NCBI RefSeq assembly: GCF_933775445.1
Contig: NC_065878.1
Location: 11,481,395 to 11,545,394 of the forward strand
Origin: Argentina anserina
Taxonomy: Eukaryota > Streptophyta > Magnoliopsida > Rosales > Rosaceae
DNA: 64,000 nt
Reading direction: 5' to 3'
In this document: piece after piece, positions 33,254-45,028 of the stretch
Layout of the letters: every line of letters starts with the position of its first letter
Numbering within the stretch: the first letter of the stretch is position 1
Program-made: the position numbers and the translations under genes
Notes under the pieces: model-generated
The model's database searches: none
What the model was told of the DNA's origin: nothing
Seen by the model: only the letters and a program-made list of their open reading frames with translations

Positions 33254-36200
33254 TGTCTTAGGCTTGATTTATGATATGGAAAATTTCTAGTTTTGAATAA
33301 CGTTTATTATGTGCCTTCCATGAGAAGGAATTTAGTTTCAGTTTCTCAATTGGTTAAAGCTGGATGTACTTTTTTGATTGAAAATAAATGAATTCTTATT
33401 TTTCGAAATAAAGAGTAAATTGGTTCTGATGTGATTGGATGATCATATAAAGTTAAATTGTTCAATATCTCAACAAGATATTTCTTTTGTTGAGACAGAT
33501 AATACTAAAAGTACTAGCACCTTAACTGGTGTTAAGAGAACCAAGAACAATGAAAAATCTGCATATTTATGGCATAGAAGATTAGGCCATGTATCCAAAG
33601 AGAGACTGAAACTATTAGTAAGGAACAACATTTTAAACGAGTTAAACTTTTCAGACCTTCATGATTGTATTGAATGTTTTAAGGGTAAGATGACAAACAA
33701 ACGGAAAAAGGCTGCAGTAAGAAGTAAAGAGTTGTTGGAACTCATACACACTGATATCTGTGGTTCATTTAAACACCAAACTATCTGTGGAAACGTGTAT
33801 TTCATTACATTCATTGATGATTTCTCTAGATACAGTTATGTTTCTCTACTCTTAGAAAAATCACAGGCACTTAAAGCTTTTCAAATCTTTAAGGCTGAGG
33901 TAGAGAGTCAGCTAGAGAGAAAGATCAAAACAGTAAGATCAGATAGAGGTGGGGAATTTTATGGAAAATATATAGAAAAATGTCAATAAAATGGTCATTT
34001 TGCCTTGTATCTGCAAGAGCATGGAATTAAAGCTCAATATACAACACCCTATAATCCCCAACAAAATGGTGTTGCAGAGAGAAAGAATAGAACCCTTCTA
34101 AATATGGTTAGGTGTATGATGTGTACTACTGGGTTGACAAAATTCTTATGGGGAGAGGCTTTAAAAACTGCAAATTATATTTGCAACAGAACACCAAGTA
34201 AAGCCATAGAGAAAACTTCTTTTGAATTATGGTGTGGTAGAAAACCAAGTCTTTTTCATTGTCATGTATGGGGTTGTCAAGCAGAAGCTCGGATTTATAA
34301 TCCAAAAATGAGCAACCTTGATGAAAAGTATGTTAGCTGCTATTTCATAGGTTATCCAGATAAATCTAAAGGCTACAAGCTATATTCTGCTAAATACTCA
34401 CCCAGAATTTTTGAAACTCATCAAGTAAAATTCATAAATGAGAAAATTCACAATATAATTTATGAGGATTTATCCTCAGACTTTGAAGAACTTGTGATGG
34501 ATGAGGATTTAGCAAATACATTACCTTTTGATAATGATAATGAATTAGCAGATGACATCATTAGAGAAAATCAAGATGCAGATGATCAAGAAATTGATCA
34601 AGGAATGCAAATTGACAATCCAGAAAACAATATAGTTGTTCAGAATCCTCCCATTGCTGCAGTGGCACCTGTAGCAGAACTTAATCTAATTACACAACCT
34701 CCACAACCTCAAAATAATCCAATTCCAGCTCTTCCTAAAAAGCCTATGCTTAGAAGATCCGAAAGAGCTAGAAAAGCAAAATTTGGGGGGGGGGAATTGT
34801 CCTTACATTGTCAGTTATCTAATTGAGGCAAACGTAGTAGAAGATTGTGCAGAAGACAATGATCCAACAAATTTTGTTCAAGCTACAGAATGTGTTGAGT
34901 CAGAGAAGTGGCAAGAAGCTATGAAATCTGAAATTGAGTCAATGGAGAAAAATGGAGTTTGGGAATTAGTTGAAACTGATCCAAGACAAAAGGCAATTGG
35001 CTGCAAGTGGGTTTACAAAACCAAGAAAGATGCAACAGGAAACACTAAAAGACACAAGGCAAGGTTAGTTGCAAAATGATTTACGCAGAAAGAAGGCATA
35101 GACTACACTGAGACTTTTTCTCCAATTTCTTGTAAAGATTCTTTTAGGATTATTATGGCGTTAGTTGCACACTATGATATGGAGCTACACCAAATGGATG
35201 TCAAGACAGCTGTCTTAAATGGAGATCTTGATGAAGTGATCTACATGAAACAACCAGAAGGATTTATTGAAGCAGGGAATGAGAATTTGGTCTGCAAGCT
35301 GAAGAAATCAATTTATGGACTCAAGCAAGCTTCCAGGCAGTGGTACAAGAAATTTGACTCAGTGATTTCCTCTTTTGGCTTCACTGAAAATCTAGTTGAT
35401 GAGTGTGTTTATTTAAAAACAGTTGGAGATCAATTTATTTTATTAGTACTATATGTTGATGATATATTTTTGGCTAGCAGCAATCTAAAACTGGTAAAAG
35501 ATACCAAAAGTTTTCTGTCAAAGAATTTTGACATGAAAGATCTAGGTGAAGCATCATATGTACTAGGGATTGAGATTAAAAGAGATAGAGCACAGAAACT
35601 GTTGGGATTGTCCCAAGAAAATTACATTTCTAAAGTTCTGAAGAGATTTAGTATGGAACAGTGCTCTGGAGGAGAAGTTCCAATGTCTAAAGGTGACAAG
35701 CTTACAAAAGTTCAACAGCCACAAACTGAAACTGAGAAGGAAAACATGAGGTCAAAGCCTTATGCAAGATTAGTTGGAAGCCTCATGTATGCTCAAGTTT
35801 GCACAAGACCTAACTTAGCTTTTACAGTTGGGATGTTATCAAGGTTTCAATCTAATCCAGGTTATGAACACTAGATTGCAGGGAAAAAGGTGTTGAGGTA
35901 TCTACAGAAGACAAAGAATCACATGCTAGTTTACAGACAAGTCAAGGATTTGAAGGTTATTGGATTTTCAGATTTTGATTTTGCAGGGAATTACCCTGAT
36001 TCAAAGAAGTCCACTTGTGGATACGTGTACATGCTAGCAGGAGGAGCTATTGCTTGGAAAATCATGAAGCAGGCATTGATCACGACCTCAACCATGCAAG
36101 CTGAGTACATAGCAGTATATGAAGCAGTGTTGAAGGGGTATGGATAAGGAATTTTCTACAACAGACTCAAGTACTCAGTCACATTGTGGAAGACGAATTG

Positions 36201-36443
36201 GAAGTTTTTTGTGACAATGAGGCAGCTGTGTACTTCTGCAAGAACAATAAGAGATCTAGCAATTCCAAGCATATAGATTTAAAGTATTACAGTGTTAGGG
36301 AGAGGATTAAAAAGGGTGAGTTAGTGGTTCTAAACATAGATACAAATTCACAACTAGCTGATCTTTTCACAAAAGCATTACAAGTTAAAGTATTCAAGAA
36401 ACACATAGAGAGCATAGGCATTTTTCCTAACTTAGATGCTTGA
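33254..36443 (+). pseudogene. pol: Copia pol: protease end, integrase, RT, RNase H; several breaks
   Basis: In order: the protease tail (NNVYYVPSMRRNLVSVSQL) in a shifted frame near 33300; the GAG-pre zinc motif LWHRRLGHVSK...CIEC; the integrase core LIHTDICGSF, FIDDFSRYSY and AERKNRTLL (D, D, E); then a linker, EIESMEKNGVWELV, the RT motifs MDVKTAVLNGDLDE, SIYGLKQASRQWY and LYVDDIFLAS (catalytic YVDD), CTRPNLAFTVG, and the RNase H steps DFAGNYPDSKKSTCGY, STMQAEYIA and DNEAAVYFCKN. Breaks: TAA at 33987, a frameshift at a nine-G run near 34785, TGA at 35077, TAG at 35872, and a stop plus frameshift at 36145-36186. The enzyme domains are otherwise well preserved. Confidence 0.9.
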
Positions 36444-37040
36444 GGTCAGTGGGAGCTAAGTCCGGTAGGAGCAAACTAAAATTTACAAGTTTTGAGTTCT
36501 TGTTTTAATTATCCTTGTGATAACAGTTTTCTTTGTTTTAAATAAAGTCTTGAGGTATTTCAGAATTGTTATGTCATGCTGCAGCTTTACATTAGTTTCT
36601 GAAAAACTTACACAAATAAGTTACAGTTGTATATATACTTGCATATCAGATGACTTTAATCATGTCTAGCATGATGATATGGTTCAAGCAAGTTATAAAG
36701 TCATTGGTGTCCAGTTTATTGCTTGAAGTTATGGTTTTAGAACATACGGTAGGACTTGATGTATATATATTCTATACTTGTTAATACACATTATATATAT
36801 ATATATATATCTCAATACTGAGGTTTTGGACATATGTATTTTGCAGGAGCTTATATTGTAGCAAAAAAACTCTGCATTTTTGTTAAAGTGTAACTCGTTT
36901 CTTGTTCTGCATAAGTAACTGCAAGGTGACCATGTTGTGATGGGATTTTTGATTCAATTGTTTCTGGCGCGCACTACAGTAGGTAGTATAATTTCTGACA
37001 TTACATGAACTTGATTTTCATAAACCGGAAGTGATTGTCC

Positions 37041-37051
37041 AAGTGGGAGAT
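37041..37051 (+). other. Polypurine tract of the copia element
   Basis: AAGTGGGAGAT immediately before the 3' LTR, the usual copia plus-strand primer sequence. Confidence 0.85.
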
Positions 37052-37555
37052 TGTTAGATCAATTTTGGACATATCACATATTATATGATTATCATGTTTA
37101 ATGTCATAATCTATTTCTACATGCAAACAAAGATAGTATCAAATCTAGTTCCTAATGATTTCGTGTATTATATCATTATGGTAAAGAATCTTAATTTAAG
37201 TCTAGAAGCAAGACTACAAATCAGTATTGAATCAGGAATCTAAATAAGATGACTTAACTTACAAAATGTCTTTAATGGAAGGACTCTTAAGGGTTAAAGA
37301 TTATCTATATATAGATGGTAAACGTCCCTGTTATCACTACGAGTTATTTGCGTGAGTTTCTGTCCATTGAGAAAGCAGAGAGTAGTGACTAACAGAAGAC
37401 CTTGCCTAACACCTTGTGACTTCGGATTATGGCACAATGGATCACGGTGTCGTTGTTCATGAAGATGGTAAGTTAATCTCATTTACTAAGTTAACGATTA
37501 GTTGTTATGCATATGATCTTTGGTTTTGTACTCATATCATGTAATTTAATTTACA
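37052..37555 (+). repeat. 3' LTR of the copia element, 504 bp
   Basis: Same ends and length as the 5' LTR. About 16 substitutions and no indels by eye. Confidence 0.95.
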
Positions 37556-37560
37556 CATTA

Positions 37561-37650
37561 GTTTTGAGCAAGTTTTCTCTCCGGCTCAAATTGAGGTTTT
37601 AATTGGTAAGGCAGCTTGTAGTCTGATTCTTGATGAACTGTAATCTCTGA
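37561..37650 (+). pseudogene. LINE RNase H-like fragment, right half
   Basis: SFEQVFSPAQIEVLIGKAAC then SLILDEL and a stop; continues the fragment ending at 30389 across the copia insertion. The Glu-containing AE-like motif (QIEVLIGKAACSL) corresponds to the second active-site block of RVT_3 domains. Confidence 0.6.
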
Positions 37651-38640
37651 TTCGGTTCGAATCGAGCCAGCCAGATGGGATATTTCCATTTTCCAACCTC
37701 ACCACTAACCTTGTGCGCATCATTTATCTTTATTTGCGAAGATAATGACAGAAAATGTATGCGACTGAAATGAAGAGAAAAACATACATTTGAGTATTGA
37801 GGAAAATCTATAGTTATTTTCACCATGATACCTACTGACATTGGCCCGAATAAACAAAGCATAGGTGATAGGCCCATTTCGGACTACAGAGAATCAGAAT
37901 CAGTTCATGGTACAATCATATTAAATAAATAATCAGCTCGATCAGTTGAATTTTTTTTTTTCTGAGAATGGATTTGTTTAATAGATCATGCTTGATTGCA
38001 TGTTTAGCGAGCACGTGGCCATGCACATGCCTGGGGATCACCATTTTTCTGTCACGTCACGTGACTCGAGGTTTCATTCGACAAAGGTTTCATCCGTTCA
38101 TATATATATATATATGTCGACTGCCATCTCAGTGCCATACATGTTTAAGATGATACTATGTTTACAAAATTAAAGAACGTAGAATTTCTCAATTATTTTT
38201 AGAGATATCCATGCTACATCGTTGGAATAGTTCAATTGGTGAAAATTATTCACCCGAACAAAGAAGTGTTACACACTTACACATGGATGTTACTGACAGC
38301 TCGGCCTTAAAACTACTTACCACAATCTACTGTCCAGTTAATTTATCGGATATGGTGAAGGAACTTTCCCTCCAACTTTGAACCCACGAGGTTAGTTAAT
38401 CTCTAGAATTTTACTTCTGGATTTTCTTGTGTTTTGCTCACATAAAGTCTATAACAACATGTAAGTTTTTAAGTCTATATGCACTTTTTTCATGAGATGT
38501 AATATGAAATTTCGTGGTTGTTCATGAACCTCACTATTTTTTATATATTCAATAGTTATGTGTTATAACTTTTAATGGACTCTAGAATTTACTAGAACTC
38601 ACTTTTGTGATTGTTGAAACTTTAAGTCATAAAATGCTCT
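37651..38640. other. Intergenic, nothing recognised
   Basis: No domain-like frame. CACGTGAC near 38058 and a TA tract near 38101-38114. The right part may already belong to the retroelement internal region that follows; no boundary is visible. Confidence 0.35.
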
Positions 38641-39474
38641 GATTTTGAAAATGATTTATGGATCATTTTTAGGAATACTACCACTTTAGCCAAACAGTCA
38701 TGTATCATTTTGTGTCATGTTTAGGACCTATTAGTTGAACCCAATTTGAGCCTACATTGAGTTTTTTCTTCATCACCTATGTTATTTTCATGCTTAGTAT
38801 AATTACATCTACCTTGTCCTATACACTTAGCAGAATTCTTATTGAGATGATGTTGTGATGATAAATGACATAAGTGTGGGGTGAAAGACATTTGAAAAAA
38901 GAATAAACAGGCTTTTAAGCAAGCATTGCCGAAAAAAAAAGAAAAAAAAGAAAAAAAATGAATGATGAACTCGGCAAGAAAAGAAAATAAAAATGTTATG
39001 TTGTCTTCCATTTGTGATTTAGAGTTGAGTTGTAATTGAAGGTCTAAAAATTTTTACTTAACATTTGTCCATGTTCACTTTGTAGTTAGAATGATGATTG
39101 TGCCAAACTTGTTATATTCGGCCACTGATGGTGTGTGGTGTCATTAGGATGATGTTTACTCTACTAAGTCTATATGATTATCTTTGTGATTCCTTCATAT
39201 TCCATGCCTTTAGCTAAGCCTAAACATTTACCTTATCTAATGATCCTAATGATTCCTAAAATGAGCAAATCTTGGTTTGTGGAGATGATCACAAGAGTTG
39301 AGCAAATGGTTTTGGTCTATTTGTACACTTAGTTGTTAAATAAGGTTTTCCTATGTTATTCACAAAGTACTTTCATTTATTGAAATATGCAAGTTATTTG
39401 ATGCCTTAATATCATTTCTCTTGCATACATTTGTGTGTGAATGATAACCATGAATCTGAGTGAATAGAAGAGAG

Positions 39475-40029
39475 TAGGGTTGTTAATCGGTTCCGGTTCC
39501 TGAATGAACCATTGGAACCGAACCGTTTAACAGCAGTTCAGTTCGATTCCTAGAAAAAAAAATGAAGTTATATAGTAGAACCGAACCGTTTTTAAAACAG
39601 TTCGGTTCGGTTCGGTTCGGTTCTAAAATCTAAAATGCATAGAAACCGTTTGGAACCGTTTTGGGACCGAAACCGTTTGCAAAAGGGAGAAATTGCTTTA
39701 AACTAAAGTACTAGTTATACTCCATTTGGTGGAGGACAGAGACTATGCCCTGGTTTGGAATTATCTTGTCTCGAATTATCAATCTTCCCTCATTTCTTGT
39801 CACCAGATATAAGTATGATATGCTCAAACTAAAATCAGTCTTGAATTTAAGACAATGTTTTTTTGGAACCGTTTGGAACCGTTTTGGAACTAGAACCATC
39901 ATGGAACCGTTAGGAACCGAATCAAATAGTTCCTATTCTGAAAAATACAAAAACCGAACTGTTTAACTAACACGGTTCGGTTTACGGTTCCACCTATTTT
40001 TGGCTGTTTTGGAACCGTTTACAGCCCTA
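39475..40029 (+). mobile_element. hAT-type MITE, 555 bp, TSD GAAGAGAG, with captured P450 fragment
   Basis: GAAGAGAG at 39467-39474 and 40030-40037 is a perfect 8-bp duplication. The termini are TAGGGTTGTTAATCGGTTCC and, read inward from the right, TAGGGCTGTAAACGGTTCC, typical hAT ends. Both subterminal regions are packed with GGTTCGGTTC/GGAACCGTTT repeats. Between them, about 39690-39850 is unlike the repeats and encodes a cytochrome P450 heme-binding fragment. There is no transposase. Confidence 0.88.
39716..39828 (+). pseudogene. Cytochrome P450 heme-binding exon fragment inside the MITE
   Basis: Translation from 39716 gives [17 protein letters not shown], containing the P450 signature FxxGxRxCxG (heme-ligating Cys codon TGC at 39746-39748). 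[10 protein letters not shown] follows, and after a one-base shift LVTRYKYDM. This matches the end of the heme loop and L-helix of P450s. The wording [15 protein letters not shown] followed by IF-H-LVT-Y is, from memory, closest to the CYP90C/CYP90D brassinosteroid group. Everything upstream (I-helix, ExxR) and the rest of the C-terminus are absent, so no enzyme can be made. Confidence 0.82.
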
Positions 40030-40273
40030 GAAGAGAGTATACCTTGTGAGGAGGATTGGATTAACTAAACATGTTTAAATGCTTATTATCTTGTATCTGC
40101 TTTATTCATACTATGAAGCATGATTATGAAACTTAAAATTTATGTGCTTACATTCAAATGCTAAAACTTGAAAGCTATGTGTTTTGAGATTCTGAGGCAA
40201 TCTTTTAAGGGCAATAGTGTCTTGTTTAGTTTTGTTTTGCTAAGGGACTAGCAAAAGCCAAGTGTAGGGTAGT

Positions 40274-42231
40274 TGACAGGAGCACTTTGTGCGACATTCT
40301 TAATATGTTTTTACCTCAATTTGTACTTGGCTTAACCCTTATTATTGTACTATTGAGTCATTGAGTCGTAGTAAGAGTCTTAGGCGGTATTGAATGCATT
40401 TTTGTGCTTACATGAGTTTAAAACGTAGAATTTGTCTAGAGTTCTAGTTTGAGTAGGAATCCTTGTAGGACTAGGAAACCTAGTTGGATTAGAAGTCTTC
40501 ATATTTCTACGTTTTGGTCGCATTGGCGATATTTTGAGAATCATATTTGCATTAAGAATCCTTTTTAGACTAGAAAACGTACCATTTGAGAAAATCTTAC
40601 TTGAACTTAAACTTTTATTTCGTAACTTTTCTAATCTTACTCTCCTATTTTAGTAACTTACTTGATCTTTTATATGAATCATCTTGTCTTTTATTATTTT
40701 CATATTGTACAATGAAGGAAAAAAATAGAGAAAAAGTCAAGTAAAGGAGGAAAATAAAGAAAGAATGAGACACCTAGAAATGAGAAAAAGAATGAATTTA
40801 TCAAAGGAGATTGCACCCACCAATGACAAAAATAAGTTAAAGAAAAAGAGAGGAAGAAAAATGAAGAGAATAAAAAGAGATAATGCGAAAGAGAAAGAAG
40901 GAGACACCTACAAAGGAGAAAAAGAAGGAATTTATCAAAGGATATTGCACCCACCAATGACAAAAATAAGTGAAAGAAAAAAAGAGAAGGAAAAAGGAAG
41001 AGAATAAAAATAGATAATGCAAAAGAGAAAGAAGGAGACACCTACAAAGAGGAAAAATAAGGAATTTATCAAAGGAGATTGCACCCACTAATGACAAAAA
41101 TAAGTGAAAGAAATTGAGGAGAAAAAGTCCAAACTATAATATTCAAGGAGTCAAAACTCTTCCATAAATAACACATCATTCACAAAGAAAAATATCACTT
41201 CTCCTTTGCATTCAAGAGCCAAATCTTTGCCAAAATACTACCTCAAAAATCCTTTACCAAAACAGCAAGCCATTGTCCCCCATATACAAGTTCCATCTCC
41301 ACCGAATCACCATTGAAGACACACCTCTAAGGTTCCTACAACGTGTGATTCTCGCAACTCTTCTTCATGGTTTGTTCGTTTTTGATTTTCTACAATACTT
41401 TGTCTATGAAGATTGTAGTATGATGTTTGTGTGGGATTATTGTTTTGTATTAAGAATCAAAATTTTCAGATTGTTTTATTGGATTTTTGGTTCTTTGCCG
41501 TATTGATGGTTTTCTATAATTAATGAGTTTGTATTTTTATTGTTGTGTTCTAATCATCTTTCTCATACTTTTAGATAATTTTCAAATATGTGCATATAAA
41601 TTTAGTGCTTGGATGCAGTCCCTAAGATTGTGTTTGAGTGCTAGATTCATCAACCATATTGACACAAATCAAATTATGCCCTAAGTAGGTTCGGTTTGTG
41701 TTGATTAAAAGTGGTAAAATTCTGGAAATTTGCATGTTAAACCATAGTAGGTGATGTCATACATGAAACATGTCTCCAAAAAAGATTTGGTGTTTAAATC
41801 TAATCTTATTTGATTTATACTCTAAGTGTTATTGAATTCAATTGCATGCAAATTTAGATTAGGCCCTAAGTCAATCTATATGTTAATTGAAATCTTGCAT
41901 GATTAGATGATCTCCTAAGGCTCTAATTGTATTGGTGTCTAAAAAGCATGAATTTGGTCTAATTAGAATGTATGATAGGTTCGAACTTGTGATTATGTGG
42001 TATAATGGTAAATTTGGTTTAAGTTTATTAAAGAGAAGTCGATCATGTAAATAGTAATTTATGTGTTATTTTAGTAGTTAATAATCAATTTCAAACTCCC
42101 TCCCATTATTTATTAACACTAAAAGTTTAGAGTTCCCTTCAATTCCCTGGAAAGAACGAACCATGCTTATTCTATACTAACGATGATGTTTTACAGGGTT
42201 TATTATAGACGTTTTAATTAACGCTCTATCA
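40274..42231 (+). mobile_element. LTR, 1958 bp, same family as 12303-13874
   Basis: Starts TGACAGGAGCACTTTGTGCG and ends GCTCTATCA, matching the solo LTR at 12303-13874 at both ends and through long internal stretches (for example ATTGAAGACACACCTCTAAG and GAGTTCCCTTCAATTCCC). A purine-rich tract on its left makes it a 3' LTR. No flanking 5-bp duplication is found, as expected if only part of the element remains. Confidence 0.78.
40765..41110 (+). repeat. ~134-bp tandem repeat, about 2.6 units, inside the LTR
   Basis: AGATTGCACCCACCAATGAC-like sequence occurs near 40809, 40942 and 41077, each preceded by GAATTTATCAAAGGA and followed by AAAAATAAGT and A/G-rich sequence. This array is absent from the copies at 12303 and 43221 and explains the extra length here. 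Open frames on both strands across it are by-products of the repeat. Confidence 0.85.
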
Positions 42232-43198
42232 ACAATGGACTGAAACAGCCTTAGGTAAGGGTCTTGCTTTATCCGATATACCTTAAAAGTTATAATATCA
42301 TTTTCTTTTAAAACTATATACATCTATTTATACAAAGTTATTTTTTAAGTTATAAAGTGAGATGGACGTGCGGCCTAAGTACGTCGTCTAGACACAAACT
42401 CATTTATTTGTTTCAGAAGACTGGATAGCTAGAATCAGAGATAGTTACAAGGCATGATTTATTTGTTGGACACCACGGGGGCCACATCCTCGAAAGGATG
42501 ATTTCCCAATCCACTCCATCAATGAGATGTATGTCAGTCTATGGGTATCTGAGATTCAATTTTGTAAACCTTGAACCAGAGTAATAAAAATAACATGCCC
42601 CTTACTCAACTCGGAATAAATTTGTGTGTTAGACTGGTCCCAAAGTGTTAATAAAAGCCGCCCTCAACCCCAAGTGATCTTAGCAAGGTACAAATGGAGG
42701 GTTAAAGCCAATATTAACAAAATGAACTTTACATATCCCGTTCACTTTATAACTTACAATAAACTAAGCATAAATAAACATTTAACTTCCTTAAAAAATT
42801 ATCTAAATGTAACAAATATCCTATATGCATAATACAGCAACATTAAAACCTTTATCATAAAAATATATAATAAACAAAGTTTATTATTTTTTTTACAAGT
42901 TACTGTTCAGATTTTTTTTTTCTATTTACTGTACATAATTTACTATTAACTATTACTGTTTACATACAATTTTTTCTTTGATTTACTGTACAAAAAAATT
43001 TTATTTTTACACTTTATAAAAAACAAAAAAGTAAAAAAACAATTACAGATATTAACTTTTTTTTTTATAAAGATGTAAAAAATACTTGAAATTTTTTTAA
43101 TAGAATTTTACTGTTCACCGTAGTATTCATAGGAATTTATTTTTACAATATACAATATAGTACAAATTAACACTTCAAAGAATTGAGATTTTCTTAAT
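42232..43198 (-). mobile_element. Retroelement leader remnant or junction between opposed LTRs
   Basis: About 1 kb between two LTRs of the same family in opposite orientation. Next to the PBS (right side) it should be the leader of the minus-strand element. It is AT-rich, with TTTACTGT-type repeats at 42900-43120 and no gag motif. The left part (42232-42600) is of unknown origin. No boundary between the two could be fixed. Confidence 0.4.
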
Positions 43199-43216
43199 TC
43201 CCCGGCAACGGCACCA
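43199..43216 (-). other. Primer-binding site matching tRNA-Asp
   Basis: On the minus strand TGGTGCCGTTGCCGGGGA follows the LTR end after four bases. It differs at one position from TGGCGCCGTTGCCGGGGA, the complement of the 3' end of plant tRNA-Asp. Asp-type primers are known from plant Athila/Tat-like Ty3/gypsy elements. Confidence 0.8.
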
Positions 43217-43220
43217 AAAT

Positions 43221-45028
43221 TGATGGGACATTCTAAGACGTCACACAATTAACCCTGTAAAATGTCATCGTTAGTATAAAATAAGCAGGGATCGTTCAGT
43301 CCGAGGAATTGAAGGGAACTCTAAACTTTTAGTGTTAACAAATAATTGGGGTTTGAGATTGATTATTAACTACTAAAATAACACATAAATTACTATTTAC
43401 ATGATCGACTTCTCTTTAACAAACTTAAACCAAATTTACCATTACACCACATAATTACAAGTTTGAACCTATCATGCATTCTAATTCGACCAATTACATA
43501 CTTTTTAGACACCAATAAAATTAGAGCCTGAGGGCATCATCTAATCATGCAAGATTTCAATTAACATTTAGATTGATTTAGGGCCGAATCTAAATTTGCA
43601 TGCAATCGAATTCAATAACACTTAGAGTAGAAATCAAACAAGATTACATTTAAGCACCAAAACTTTGTTGAAGACATGTTTCATGTATGGCGTCACCCAC
43701 CATGGTTTCACATGCAAATTTCCAGAATTTTTACCACTTTTAATCAACACAAACCGAACCTACTTAGGGCATGATTCGATTTGTGTCAATATGGTTGATG
43801 AATCTAGCACTCAAACACAATCTTAGGGACTGCATCCAAACATTAAATTCATATGCACATATCTGAAAATTATCTAAAAGTATGGGAAAGATGATTAGAA
43901 CACAACAATAGAAATACAAACTTAATAATTATAAATTCGGCGAAGATTCAAAAATCCATAAAACATTCTGGAAATTTTGATTCTTAATACAAATTAATAA
44001 TCCCACACAAACATCATACTATAATCTTCATAGAAAAAGTATTGTAGAAAATAAAAAACGAACAAACCCATGAAGAAGAGTTGCGAGAATCACACGTTGT
44101 AGGAACCTTGGAGGTGTGTCTTCAATAGTGACTTCGGTGGAGATGAAACTTATATATGGGGGAGAATGACTTGCTGTTTTGGTGAAGGATGTTGAGGTAG
44201 TATTTTGAAAAATGTTTGGCTCTTGAATATAAAGGAGAAGTGATATTATTTGAGAGGTGAAGTCATATATATATAGAGGAAAGAGGGAGGGTAGGCTTGC
44301 ACGGTTTGAACTTTGATGTTGCCTCTTTCTTCCTATTATAATGTCATGCTTTAATCCCATAAATCATGTCATGCTTTATTTCGTAAATCATGTCATGTTT
44401 TATTCCGTAAATCATGCCATGTTGTATTCCCTAAATCATGTCATGTTTTATTCCTTTAATGATCATCTTCTAGCTTATAGGTTGCATATGCATGGTTCCA
44501 TCTCTATTTTTTTTTCACTTAATTAATCTTCAAATTTATTTCTTCCCACGGAAAAGACTATATCTCTTAATTCTCTCAATTTTTTTATCTCTTCTATTTA
44601 ATTGTTTCTTGACTTGTTGATGATAGGATTCCATGTGCATGGCTTCTCCTTGTTTTCCTCTAGTATTATCTCTTAAATCCAATCTGAAAATAAGAAAATA
44701 AAATTATAAGTAAGAGATAATTAGTTTCAAAACCTAACAAGGATTCCTAGTGCAAGAAGGACTCTCAAAATATCGCCAATACGACCAAAACGTAGAAAGA
44801 TGAAAACTCCTAATCCAACTAGGTTTCCTAGTCCTACAAGGATTCCTACTCAAACTAGAATACTAGACCAATTCCACGTTTTTAACTCATGTAAGCACAA
44901 AAATGCATCCAATACCGCTTAAGACTCTTCTTACGACTCAATGACTCAATAGTATAACAATAAGGGCTAAGCAAAGTACAAATGGAGGTAAAAACATGTT
45001 AAGAACGTCGCACAAAGTGCTCCTATCA
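43221..45028 (-). mobile_element. 5' LTR, 1808 bp, same family, minus orientation
   Basis: Reading on the minus strand it starts TGATAGGAGCACTTTGTGCG (right end 45028) and ends ...TGTCCCATCA (43221), followed by the Asp PBS. It contains the same R/U5-like stretch as the other two copies and a variant of the 24-bp array at 44341-44458. Its right border interrupts the zf-RVT region of a LINE, so it inserted after that LINE. The matching left border of its element is not visible. Confidence 0.8.

Larger units (their letters stand above)
30390..37555 (+). mobile_element. Full-length Ty1/copia retrotransposon, TSD CATTA
   Basis: Two 504-bp LTRs (30390-30893 and 37052-37555) both start TGTTAGATC and end TTTACA. 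CATTA flanks the whole element (30385-30389 and 37556-37560). A Met-type primer-binding site, a gag frame, integrase, reverse transcriptase and RNase H in copia order, and a polypurine tract are present, all on the plus strand. Comparing the LTRs by eye I count about 16 differences in 504 bp (about 3%), so the insertion is moderately recent. pol carries several stops and frameshifts, so the copy is not autonomous. Confidence 0.95.
38641..40273 (+). mobile_element. Non-coding internal region of an LTR retrotransposon (3' end)
   Basis: Directly left of the LTR at 40274, in the position of a 3' internal region, lies AGCAAAAGCCAAGTGTAGGG, a purine-rich stretch of the kind seen before 3' LTRs of plant Ty3/gypsy Athila/Tat-like elements. 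Most of the segment is AT-rich, with A-rich runs at 38930-38960 and no gag or pol motifs, so it is either a LARD-type non-autonomous derivative or a decayed tail. The left limit is approximate and no 5' LTR in the same orientation is visible. A hAT-type MITE interrupts it at 39475-40029. Confidence 0.5.

Noticed and set aside
40700..41097. Phe/Leu/Ser-rich minus-strand frames and Lys-rich plus-strand frame
   Set aside because: Produced by the 134-bp A/G-rich tandem array inside the LTR.
44341..44526. Frame with repeated NHVMFYS-like units
   Set aside because: Caused by the short tandem array in the LTR, not a repeat protein.
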